Below are positions 1 to 5,513 of a stretch of DNA of 5,513 nt, piece by piece. Origin of the DNA: Ravibacter sp964559125 (GTDB lineage: Bacteria > Bacteroidota > Bacteroidia > Cytophagales > Spirosomataceae); NCBI GenBank assembly GCA_964559125.1, contig CAZLGW010000098.1, positions 1-5,513 on the forward strand, read 5' to 3'. The translations under genes were made by a program, and so were the position numbers. The first letter of the stretch is position 1; every line of letters starts with the position of its first letter. The notes beneath the pieces were generated by a model that saw nothing but the letters and a program-made list of their open reading frames with translations, was not told the DNA's origin and made no database searches.

Positions 1-196
1 GGCATAAAGGGATTGAGATCGAACACCTTATACCGTTTTTGACTTTTTTGGATAACATTAAATTGCTGAAAATCAATCATATAACTAAATATTATTTTAT
101 AAGGAAATAAACCTTGCGAGTCTGATTTGATAATTTGTTTAACAAGTGCTCCATTATAGCTTAAGTGGGCTGAACACTTTACCCGTTCAGATTCCT
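1..196. other. AT-rich region without a recognisable gene
   Basis: No convincing gene is visible on either strand. A short open stretch from position 3 ends at a TAA at 108-110 on the + strand and could be the last 35 codons of a gene that begins before the window (it contains GIEIEHLIPFL), but I do not recognise it. Composition from about 40 to 150 is very AT-rich and intergenic in character. Confidence 0.4.
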
Positions 197-355
197 CTAA
201 ATTTTGGCCCACAAGTGGCCGCCGGGATCAGAAAAGTATCCGATGTATCCGCTGGGATAACTTTTGATATTCCGGAGGCAGCTCAGAGGCGGTTTCGTAT
301 AGACCAGGTGGTTCCTCGCCTGCTTCCACAAGAAGTAAGTTATGACCCCGATCAT
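197..355 (-). pseudogene. Decayed C-terminal remnant of a glyoxalase/VOC-family protein
   Basis: Read on the - strand, this piece encodes 52 residues ending in a TAG at 199-197. The stretch YTKPP is followed twenty residues later by GYIGYFSDPGGHLWAKI. This closely follows the C-terminal signature of one glyoxalase/bleomycin-resistance (VOC) subfamily, where a segment like A-x-I-x-KPP precedes GGYSGYFxDPDGHLWE. The preceding FLWKQARN also fits the helix that normally comes before KPP. No intact upstream part exists: the frame is closed by a TAA at 379-377. A neighbouring frame around 363-400 has a faintly similar piece (HANKSKEIEKD), which would need a frameshift. The signature's normal DPDGHLWE is altered to DPGGHLWA and the usual WGG is lost. 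I read this as a dead gene fragment with no present function. The family match is by eye; the decay is inferred from the missing N-terminal half and the stops. Confidence 0.58.
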
Positions 356-481
356 ATCATATCTTTTTCTATCTCTTTACTTTTATTCGCATGTTCTTGT
401 GATGGGCGATCCGGCTCATCTTTAACGGCTAACCAGAATAGGTTCATATTAACAGGGCTACACGTTAAAAATTAAATATGC
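356..481 (+). promoter_or_regulatory. Upstream region of the nrd operon
   Basis: This stretch separates the VOC remnant from nrdD and must carry or follow the operon promoter. The best -7-like sequence is TACTTTTA at 378-385, one mismatch from the Bacteroidota TAnnTTTG consensus, but no matching -33 element lies at the right distance, so the promoter is not located with confidence. The 15 bases before the nrdD start are A/T-rich with no Shine-Dalgarno motif. I found no convincing NrdR box pair and no Fnr/Crp-type palindrome. Confidence 0.25.
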
Positions 482-2599
482 ATGGAAAATTATGTAATCA
501 AGAGAAACGGCGAATACGAGCCGCTTAAACCCTTTAAAATAGAAGACGCCATCAAAAAAGGCTTCGAAAGCGTAGGTGCCGGCTACGATGAAAGTATTTA
601 CCTGCATATGCTACGGGAACTGGAGCAGAAAACGATCTGGGCGGTCGAAGACATACAGGACCTCATTGAGAAGCAGCTTTATAACAAGGGATATTTCGAA
701 GTGATGCGTTCGTTTATGCTCTACAGGCATACCCGCAAGCTGCAGCGGGAGCACGTTTCGGGCCTCAATGACGATACCACCTATGTAAACTCCACACAAA
801 CCATTGAAGAGTATATCGGCAAAACCGACTGGCGGATCAACGCCAATGCCAATACTTCTTATTCCAATGCCGGGCTGGTTAATAATGTAGCGGGAAAAAT
901 CATCGCCAATTACTGGCTCGACAAGGTTTACAGCCGGGAGGAAGGATACGCCCATCGCAATGCCGACATCCATATTCATGACCTGGATTGCCTGACCGGC
1001 TATTGTGCCGGGTGGAGCCTGAGGGTATTGCTGAACGAGGGCTTCAACGGTGTGAGGGGACGGGTGGAAAGCCGGCCACCCTCCCATTTCCGCGAAGCGC
1101 TCGGACAAATGGCCAATTTCCTGGGTGTACTGCAAAGCGAATGGGCCGGGGCGCAGGCGTTCAGCTCTTTCGATACCTACCTGGCGCCCTATGCTTTTAA
1201 AGACAAGCTCTCCTACACCGATGTTCTGAAAGCGGTCCGCAGCTTCGTATATAATGTCAATGTACCGGCCAGGTGGGGACAATCGCCCTTTACCAACATT
1301 ACCATCGACTGGGTGGTGCCCGAAGATCTGAAATCCCAGATCCCCACCAGAAACAACGAGCACCTTTTTAAAAATATAAAGGATGAGGCCCTTGAGCAGG
1401 CTGCAAAAGAGAGAGGCGTACACTCTTTTGAAGAGCTTACCTACGCCCATTTCCAGCAGGAAATGAATATGATCAACAAAGCCTACTACACCGTTATGAC
1501 CGAAGGGGATTCGGGAGAACAACCCTTTACATTCCCTATCCCGACCGTCAACATTACCGAGGATTTTGACTGGAAAGGAGAAAACACCGACCTGCTTTTT
1601 GAAAATACCGCCCGGATAGGTTCCTCCTATTTTCAGAACTTTATAGGCAGCCAGTATATCACCGATGCAGAGGGCAACCGGGTCGAAAATCCCAATGCCT
1701 ATAAGCCCAATGCCGTCAGGAGCATGTGCTGCCGCCTGCAGCTCGACCTTCGCGAGCTGCTGAAAAGAGGCAACGGCCTGTTCGGAAGCGCCGAAATGAC
1801 AGGCAGCATCGGTGTGGTGACCATCAATATGGCCCGCCTCGGCTACCTTTTCAAAGGAGACCGGGAAGGGCTTTACAAACGGCTCGACGAGCTTCTTGAA
1901 ATAGCAAAATCCACCCTGGAGAAAAAACGGGTATTTATCCAGGAAATGTACGACAGGGGCCTGTATCCCTATACAAAGCGTTACCTGCCGCACTATCGGA
2001 ACCATTTCTCAACCATCGGGGTGAACGGCATCAATGAAATGCTGCTCAATTTCACCGGCGGACAGGAAAACATGACAACGGACAAGGGGATTTCCTTCGC
2101 ATCCGGGTTGCTGCAGTACATCCGGACAAAAATGCAGCAATTCCAGGAAAAGACCGGCAACCTTTATAACCTGGAAGCTACCCCGGCCGAGGGGACCACC
2201 TACCGCTTTGCCAAAGAAGATAAAAAGCGCTATCCCGATATCATACAGGCCGGTCAGGATGAAAACATCTATTATACCAACAGTTCGCAAATACCGGTAG
2301 ACCATACCGACGACCCCTTCGAGGTGCTGCTGCTGCAGGACGATCTGCAGTGCATGTACACGGGCGGTACGGTACTCCACCTTTATATGCACGAAAAAAT
2401 AAGTTCCCCCGCGGCGTGCCGCAACCTGGTCAGGAAGGTGCTGACCAACTTCAAACTGCCTTATATCACCGTTACGCCGGTTTTCAGCATCTGTCCCAAA
2501 CACGGCTATCTGCCGGGAGAGCACGAATACTGCCCGAAATGCGACGAACTTTTACTTGGAACAGCTGTCAGCGATCAGCTTTCGGCCATCGGCGATTAG
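482..2599 (+). CDS. nrdD: Anaerobic (class III) ribonucleoside-triphosphate reductase, catalytic body lacking the glycyl radical segment
   Basis: NrdD reduces ribonucleotides to deoxyribonucleotides in the cytoplasm without oxygen, using a glycyl radical made by NrdG. Residues 1-95 form an ATP-cone, the allosteric domain, starting MENYVIKRNGEYEPLKPFKI. The catalytic barrel follows: HIHDLDCLTGYCAGWSL (163-180, with C170 and C175, the latter in the position of the redox cysteine), the finger-loop region MCCRLQLD (415-422) and GLFGSAEMTGSIGVVTINM (432-450). A zinc knuckle C671-x2-H674...C684-x2-C687 lies near the end. Family members then continue for roughly 50 residues into a radical segment of the form R-V-x-G-Y...FN-x-GK; this protein instead ends 18 residues after the knuckle at a TAG. 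That segment is encoded by the next gene. The ATG at 482 is the only possible start, because an in-frame TAA lies at 473-475. The identification is certain from motifs; function as a two-piece enzyme is inferred. Confidence 0.96.
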   Translation: MENYVIKRNGEYEPLKPFKIEDAIKKGFESVGAGYDESIYLHMLRELEQKTIWAVEDIQDLIEKQLYNKGYFEVMRSFMLYRHTRKLQREHVSGLNDDTTYVNSTQTIEEYIGKTDWRINANANTSYSNAGLVNNVAGKIIANYWLDKVYSREEGYAHRNADIHIHDLDCLTGYCAGWSLRVLLNEGFNGVRGRVESRPPSHFREALGQMANFLGVLQSEWAGAQAFSSFDTYLAPYAFKDKLSYTDVLKAVRSFVYNVNVPARWGQSPFTNITIDWVVPEDLKSQIPTRNNEHLFKNIKDEALEQAAKERGVHSFEELTYAHFQQEMNMINKAYYTVMTEGDSGEQPFTFPIPTVNITEDFDWKGENTDLLFENTARIGSSYFQNFIGSQYITDAEGNRVENPNAYKPNAVRSMCCRLQLDLRELLKRGNGLFGSAEMTGSIGVVTINMARLGYLFKGDREGLYKRLDELLEIAKSTLEKKRVFIQEMYDRGLYPYTKRYLPHYRNHFSTIGVNGINEMLLNFTGGQENMTTDKGISFASGLLQYIRTKMQQFQEKTGNLYNLEATPAEGTTYRFAKEDKKRYPDIIQAGQDENIYYTNSSQIPVDHTDDPFEVLLLQDDLQCMYTGGTVLHLYMHEKISSPAACRNLVRKVLTNFKLPYITVTPVFSICPKHGYLPGEHEYCPKCDELLLGTAVSDQLSAIGD

Positions 2600-2635
2600 C
2601 ATTTATTATTTTATTAAATCAAATGATCAAAAACA
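2600..2635 (+). other. Spacer between the two NrdD pieces
   Basis: These 36 bases, mostly A and T, separate the NrdD body from the glycyl radical gene. The two genes share a reading frame, and with the TAG at 2597-2599 that frame contains three stops: TAG, TAA (2615-2617) and TGA (2624-2626). Readthrough or stop-codon recoding is therefore very unlikely. The A-rich bases just before the ATG at 2636 resemble the initiation context of the other genes here. I see no terminator or separate promoter, so the two genes are probably on one transcript. Confidence 0.6.
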
Positions 2636-2821
2636 ATGCGTATACAAACTGAACCCCTATCAGCCAGCGTGCCGGAGCAACTTGCCGGCAAAAGAACCAG
2701 GTGCCTTGTCTACACCCGCGTAATGGGATACCACAGGCCCGTGGAAAGTTTCAATATCGGTAAAAAAGGAGAGCACAGGCAGCGGCTTCATTTCAGCGAA
2801 TGTGGACAGACAAACGGATAA
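2636..2821 (+). CDS. Stand-alone glycyl radical subunit of class III ribonucleotide reductase
   Basis: This 61-residue protein matches the extreme C-terminus of NrdD and nothing else. Residues 22-50 carry the glycyl radical signature: RVMGYHRPV (28-36) followed by FNIGKKGEH (39-47) and R50. By family alignment G31 (codon 2726-2728) is the residue from which NrdG would abstract hydrogen; the E. coli counterpart is the glycine in RRTCGYLG. Residues 1-18 look like an unconserved linker. The last few residues come from the region overlapping nrdG. The ATG at 2636 is the first start after an in-frame TGA at 2624. It lies between the NrdD body, which lacks this segment, and the activase. It should dock on the body, bringing G31 near the active-site cysteines, much as GrcA/YfiD supplies a spare radical domain to pyruvate formate-lyase. 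The domain identity is clear; expression as a separate working protein is inferred. The alternative is a broken nrdD, which the preserved motif and the clean linker break argue against. Confidence 0.88.
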   Translation: MRIQTEPLSASVPEQLAGKRTRCLVYTRVMGYHRPVESFNIGKKGEHRQRLHFSECGQTNG

Positions 2822-3486
2822 TCTACGACATTACACCGTTTTCGCTCCTTGATTACCCCGATGTTACGTCCTGCATTCTCTGGTTTGCAGGATGTAACAT
2901 GAGGTGTAGCTATTGTTATAACCCGGACATTGTGTTCGGAAAAGGAAAACGCACCCTTTCCGATGCGTTGGCTTTTATCAGGTCAAGAAAAGGCCTCCTT
3001 GACGGCGTGGTACTGAGCGGAGGGGAATGCATGATGTACAAAGAGATCATTCCCCTGGCCCGCGCGGTCAAGGAAATGGGGATGCTGGTGAAAATTGATA
3101 CCAACGGCTCCCACCCTGGCCGGATGAGAGAGCTTACAGAACAGCGGCTCGCAGACTACGTTTCTCTCGATTTCAAGGCGATGCCCGGTAAGTTTGAAGC
3201 AATCACGGAGTCGTCGTTTCATAAAGAATTTGAGCAGACATTCGACCTGCTTCTTCAATCGGACACCCGGTTTGAGGTAAGGACTACCGTCCACTCAGCC
3301 CTGTTTTCTGAAAATGAGCTGGCCGGGATGGTCAGCTATCTGGCCGGGCTCGGATACCGGGGAACGTACTATCTCCAGAATTTTATTGACGGCGCAAAAA
3401 CCATCCGACCAATCGGGCAACAGCATAAGCGGATAGAAATGCTTCCTCACCCAGAGCACGCAATTGACGTTGTAATAAGAAATTAA
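2800..3486 (+). CDS. nrdG: Anaerobic ribonucleoside-triphosphate reductase activating protein (radical SAM)
   Basis: NrdG is a radical-SAM enzyme that cleaves S-adenosylmethionine with a [4Fe-4S] cluster and abstracts hydrogen from the NrdD glycine. The cluster motif C32-x3-C36-x2-C39 appears in WFAGCNMRCSYCYNP, preceded by FSLLDYPD, which is typical of the NrdG2-type activases. The SAM-binding SGGE lies at 73-76, and KIDTNG and the later LDFKAMPGKF are further family landmarks. At 228 residues it has the usual length. The ATG at 2800 places the conserved DYPD segment at the normal distance from the N-terminus and overlaps the glycyl radical gene by 22 nt in a different frame, which suggests coupled translation. 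Its expected substrate here is the small glycyl radical protein docked on the NrdD body rather than a one-piece NrdD. It appears intact, and the assignment is supported by both motif and position. Confidence 0.94.
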   Translation: MWTDKRIIYDITPFSLLDYPDVTSCILWFAGCNMRCSYCYNPDIVFGKGKRTLSDALAFIRSRKGLLDGVVLSGGECMMYKEIIPLARAVKEMGMLVKIDTNGSHPGRMRELTEQRLADYVSLDFKAMPGKFEAITESSFHKEFEQTFDLLLQSDTRFEVRTTVHSALFSENELAGMVSYLAGLGYRGTYYLQNFIDGAKTIRPIGQQHKRIEMLPHPEHAIDVVIRN

Positions 3487-3523
3487 GCACAGCTTAAAAA
3501 ACGGGACGGACCTTCAGGTCGAA

Positions 3524-3551
3524 TGCCCTTTCTTTCCGCCCTGGAAGGGCA
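3524..3551 (+). terminator. Possible terminator hairpin after nrdG
   Basis: TGCCCTT at 3524-3530 pairs with AAGGGCA at 3545-3551, and the stem can extend by two more pairs (one G-T), leaving a loop of about 10 bases. It lies 38 nt after the nrdG stop. Only a short TTT run follows, so it is a weak intrinsic terminator or a 3'-end stabilising hairpin. A smaller hairpin, GACC-TTCA-GGTC (3509-3520), sits just before it. Confidence 0.45.
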
Positions 3552-3669
3552 AATTTCTATAAACTACTAAAAATAGTCCCTCAGAAAGAATAATCGAGCT
3601 TAAAATTCAAAATATATAGATAATTAATCTTAATTAATGCAAAATAATAGATATATAAATCAATAATTT
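3552..3669. other. AT-rich intergenic spacer
   Basis: No gene, RNA or clear repeat is visible. The stretch is strongly AT-rich, with short TTAATTAAT-like repetitions around 3622-3639 that are common in simple AT DNA. It separates the end of the nrd unit from the metE promoter. Confidence 0.4.
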
Positions 3670-3677
3670 TACCTTTG
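3670..3677 (+). promoter_or_regulatory. Probable -7 promoter element for the riboswitch-metE transcript
   Basis: TACCTTTG exactly fits the Bacteroidota TAnnTTTG -7 consensus. It lies about 55 nt upstream of the riboswitch aptamer, a sensible place for the transcript to begin, near 3683. No clear TTG-type -33 element is seen upstream in the AT-rich spacer, so the call rests on the -7 match and position. Confidence 0.5.
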
Positions 3678-3732
3678 TAAGGTATTTAGTTCTCTATTAA
3701 GGGATTAAATAACTCGTTCTTATTTTTAATGA

Positions 3733-3906
3733 CCGGATCAGGTTTCCGATGAAAATCGGGATTAAAAGGGAATCGTGTGAGAACCACGAGCTGTCGCGCA
3801 ACTGTAAGTAACATCAAAAGTTTCCGCCAACCATGTCCACTGTCTGTGAAAACGGATGGGAAGGACGGCTGAAATGTTACAAGCCAGGATACCTGCCTTT
3901 TACCGG
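3733..3906 (+). promoter_or_regulatory. Cobalamin (adenosylcobalamin-type) riboswitch
   Basis: The leader folds like a cobalamin riboswitch. The B12 box AAGCCAGGATACCTGCC (3881-3897) differs by one base from the usual AAGCCAGGAGACCTGCC. CAGGT (3739-3743) pairs with ACCTG (3891-3895) to form the closing stem, with an outer CCGG/CCGG (3733-3736 with 3903-3906). The conserved core GGGAATCGTG...CACGAGCTG, then CGCGCAACTGTAA, is present at 3768-3807, with the CGTG/CACG hairpin intact. GTAACAT (3808-3814) pairs perfectly with ATGTTAC (3874-3880) to close the peripheral arm, which contains the typical CCACTG and TGGGAAGG elements. It should bind a B12 coenzyme and repress the downstream metE. Paired stems and conserved unpaired blocks together make this a firm call; ligand preference is not determined here. 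Confidence 0.93.
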
Positions 3907-4057
3907 ATGGACAATGTTTTCGCGGAATAAAACACGAGTCTGACTTTCAAGTCTTTTGCAACTGGTTATTGGTTGTTTTGGCCTCTGTGTGCTCTTTCCC
4001 CGAAGCGTTGTCAAGCGAAGTAGTATTAAAGTGATTTTCATTTAATAAACAACGCAA
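3907..4057 (+). promoter_or_regulatory. Riboswitch expression platform and metE leader
   Basis: About 150 nt lie between the aptamer and metE, with no gene of note. ACACGAG (3932-3938) can pair with CTCTGTGT (3983-3990) around one bulged base, enclosing small hairpins such as GACT-TTCA-AGTC followed by TTTT (3942-3956). This could be part of the switching structure, but no strong GC-rich terminator is apparent. The metE start has an A-rich context without a Shine-Dalgarno sequence, so the mechanism, termination or initiation block, cannot be settled from sequence alone. Confidence 0.45.
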
Positions 4058-5513
4058 ATGCTAACGCAAAACCTGGGCTACCCTCGGATCGGCAGCCAAA
4101 GACAACTAAAAAAAGCCTGCGAACAGTATTGGGCAGGCAGGATCGGCCTGGAGGAATTAAACCGGGTCGCTCAGAAGATCAAAAAGAAAAACTGGCAGAT
4201 CCAGCTGGATGCCGGTCTTGACCTTATTCCCTGCAACGATTTCAGCTTCTACGACCAGACACTGGATATGAGCCTGCTGTTGGGTGCTGTACCGCAACGT
4301 TACTCCTCCCTGCTTTCAGGGGATGAGCTTAACCTTTACTTCGCCATGGCCCGCGGCTATCAGAAAGACGGACTGGATATTACAGCCATGGAAATGACCA
4401 AATGGCTGGATACCAATTATCACTACCTTGTTCCCGAATTTACAGCCGGCCAGGAATTCCGTATTTCCAATGAAAAAGCATTTGCCGAATACAATGATGC
4501 CAGGCAGATACTCGGGCAAAAAGCCAAGCCTGTCCTCGTTGGACCGGTAAGTTACCTGCTGCTGGGTAAAGAAAAGGAGGAGGGCTTCGAAAGGATCGAC
4601 CTGATCGAAAAGCTTGTCCCGGTTTACGTCGATATCATCAACCGCCTCGGAGACGCCGGCGCTGAGTGGATCCAGCTCGACGAGCCTTACCTGGCCCTTG
4701 ATCTTTCCAAAAAAGAGAAAGAAGCCTTTGAATTTGCCTATAACAGCATTGCCGCCCGGGTAAAGGGTGTGAAGCTGCTAGTCGCTACCTATTTTGAAGG
4801 TTTACTGGACAACACGGCGCTGGCGGTCAGTCTTCCTGTTCAGGCCCTGCACATCGACCTGGTCCGTGCACCGGAGCAGTTGGATGAAGTGCTTGCCCTG
4901 ATCCCGGATACGCTTCAGCTTTCTGTAGGTGTGATCGACGGGCGCAATGTCTGGAAAAACGACTATCAAAAATCACTCGGCCTGATCAGCAAAGCGGTTG
5001 AGAAGCTGGGAAGCGAAAGGGTGATCATCGCCCCCTCCTGCTCACTACTGCACAGCCCGACCGACCTTGACCTGGAAACCACGCTGGACCCGGAAATCAA
5101 AAACTGGATGGCATTTGCCAGACAAAAGCTGAACGAGGTCCGGGAGCTCAAGCTGATTGCCGAAGGGAATAAAGATCTGTTGGAAGCCAATAAAAAGGCG
5201 ATCGAAAGCAGAAGAACCTCACAGAAAGTACATAAAAAGGAAGTGAAAGACCGGATCGCCGCTATCACTGATGCGGATGCAACCCGTACCAGCGCTTTCC
5301 CTGTCCGCCAGCAGATACAGCGCGGGCGTTTCAACCTGCCTTCTTTCCCTACTACTACAATCGGTTCCTTCCCCCAGACAGATGATATCCGCCAGCTGCG
5401 CGCCAGGTTCAAAAAAGGAGACCTGACGGCAGAGCAATACGAAAAAGCCATTGAACAAGCCACTATCGATGCTATCCGGTGGCAGGAAGAGATCGGGATC
5501 GATGTGTTAGTAC
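4058..5513 (+). CDS. metE: Cobalamin-independent methionine synthase, 5' part (truncated by window end)
   Basis: MetE transfers the methyl group of 5-methyltetrahydropteroyltri-glutamate to homocysteine, the last step of methionine synthesis, using zinc rather than cobalamin. The 485 complete codons present cover the N-terminal domain and the start of the catalytic domain; the family is usually about 760 residues long. Landmarks are LGYPRIGSQRQLKKA (6-20, folate-tail binding at 15-18), EMTKWLDTNYHYLVPEF (112-128, K115 matching a folate-binding lysine of E. coli), WIQLDEPYL (204-212), INGRNVW-like IDGRNVW (293-299), SCSLLHSPTDL (327-337) and PTTTIGSFPQT (431-441, homocysteine-binding I-G-S). 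The zinc ligands lie beyond the window. The ATG at 4058 is forced by an in-frame TAA at 4046-4048 with no other start between. The upstream cobalamin riboswitch predicts expression when B12 is scarce, implying that the organism also has B12-dependent MetH or can import B12. Confidence 0.97.
   Translation, partial: MLTQNLGYPRIGSQRQLKKACEQYWAGRIGLEELNRVAQKIKKKNWQIQLDAGLDLIPCNDFSFYDQTLDMSLLLGAVPQRYSSLLSGDELNLYFAMARGYQKDGLDITAMEMTKWLDTNYHYLVPEFTAGQEFRISNEKAFAEYNDARQILGQKAKPVLVGPVSYLLLGKEKEEGFERIDLIEKLVPVYVDIINRLGDAGAEWIQLDEPYLALDLSKKEKEAFEFAYNSIAARVKGVKLLVATYFEGLLDNTALAVSLPVQALHIDLVRAPEQLDEVLALIPDTLQLSVGVIDGRNVWKNDYQKSLGLISKAVEKLGSERVIIAPSCSLLHSPTDLDLETTLDPEIKNWMAFARQKLNEVRELKLIAEGNKDLLEANKKAIESRRTSQKVHKKEVKDRIAAITDADATRTSAFPVRQQIQRGRFNLPSFPTTTIGSFPQTDDIRQLRARFKKGDLTAEQYEKAIEQATIDAIRWQEEIGIDVLV

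Noticed and set aside
146..475. A 109-codon open frame on the + strand upstream of nrdD
   Set aside because: It resembles no family I know, its first part is antisense to the VOC-like remnant, and its composition and low-complexity middle look non-coding.
1..481. NrdR boxes or an Fnr/Crp-type palindrome in front of the nrd operon
   Set aside because: Short AT-rich partial matches occur, but no properly spaced palindrome or box pair could be supported.
611..2005. A 464-codon open frame on the - strand
   Set aside because: It lies wholly antisense to the strongly conserved nrdD coding sequence and shows no recognisable domain; it is a by-product of nrdD codon use.
482..2599. nrdD as a simple pseudogene truncated by a nonsense mutation
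   Set aside because: The missing segment survives intact next door with its own start codon, three stops separate them, the radical motif is undamaged and nrdG is intact. Decay would be expected to erode the segment.
3942..3956. GACT-TTCA-AGTC plus TTTT as an intrinsic terminator of the riboswitch
   Set aside because: The stem is only four pairs, too weak to call a terminator on its own; recorded only as part of the leader.
1..5513. Mobile elements, CRISPR arrays, tRNA or rRNA genes
   Set aside because: No transposase motifs, terminal inverted repeats, spaced direct repeats, cloverleaf sequences or rRNA-like blocks were seen.

Overview
The window looks like chromosomal DNA of a member of the Bacteroidota able to live without oxygen. 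The reasons are AT-rich intergenic DNA between genes of more balanced composition, start codons preceded by A/T-rich sequence with no Shine-Dalgarno motif, and a TAnnTTTG-type -7 element upstream of the last gene. This is inferred from style and family resemblance; no search was run.

Layout, all intact genes on the + strand. Positions 1-481 hold no intact gene, but 197-355 on the - strand keeps the recognisable C-terminal end of a glyoxalase/VOC-family protein that has decayed. Positions 482-3486 form an anaerobic (class III) ribonucleotide reductase operon: the NrdD catalytic body (482-2599), a 61-residue protein carrying the glycyl radical motif (2636-2821), and the radical-SAM activase NrdG (2800-3486). 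A hairpin at 3524-3551 may end the operon. After an AT-rich spacer come a probable promoter (3670-3677), a cobalamin riboswitch (3733-3906), a further leader of about 150 nt, and the first 485 codons of metE, cobalamin-independent methionine synthase, which runs off the window.

The main observation is that NrdD is split. The 705-residue body has the ATP cone, both catalytic cysteine regions and the C-terminal zinc knuckle, but stops before the glycyl radical segment that normally ends the protein. That segment (RVMGYHRPV...FNIGK) lies 36 nt downstream as its own small gene, in the same reading frame but behind three in-frame stops (TAG, TAA, TGA). The natural reading is a three-part enzyme: body, detachable glycyl radical subunit and activase. 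The small subunit would resemble the stand-alone glycyl radical protein GrcA/YfiD known for pyruvate formate-lyase. Its gene overlaps nrdG by 22 nt, so radical carrier and activase are probably translationally coupled.

The second unit is conventional: a B12-sensing leader in front of the B12-independent methionine synthase, expected to shut metE off when cobalamin allows MetH to work.
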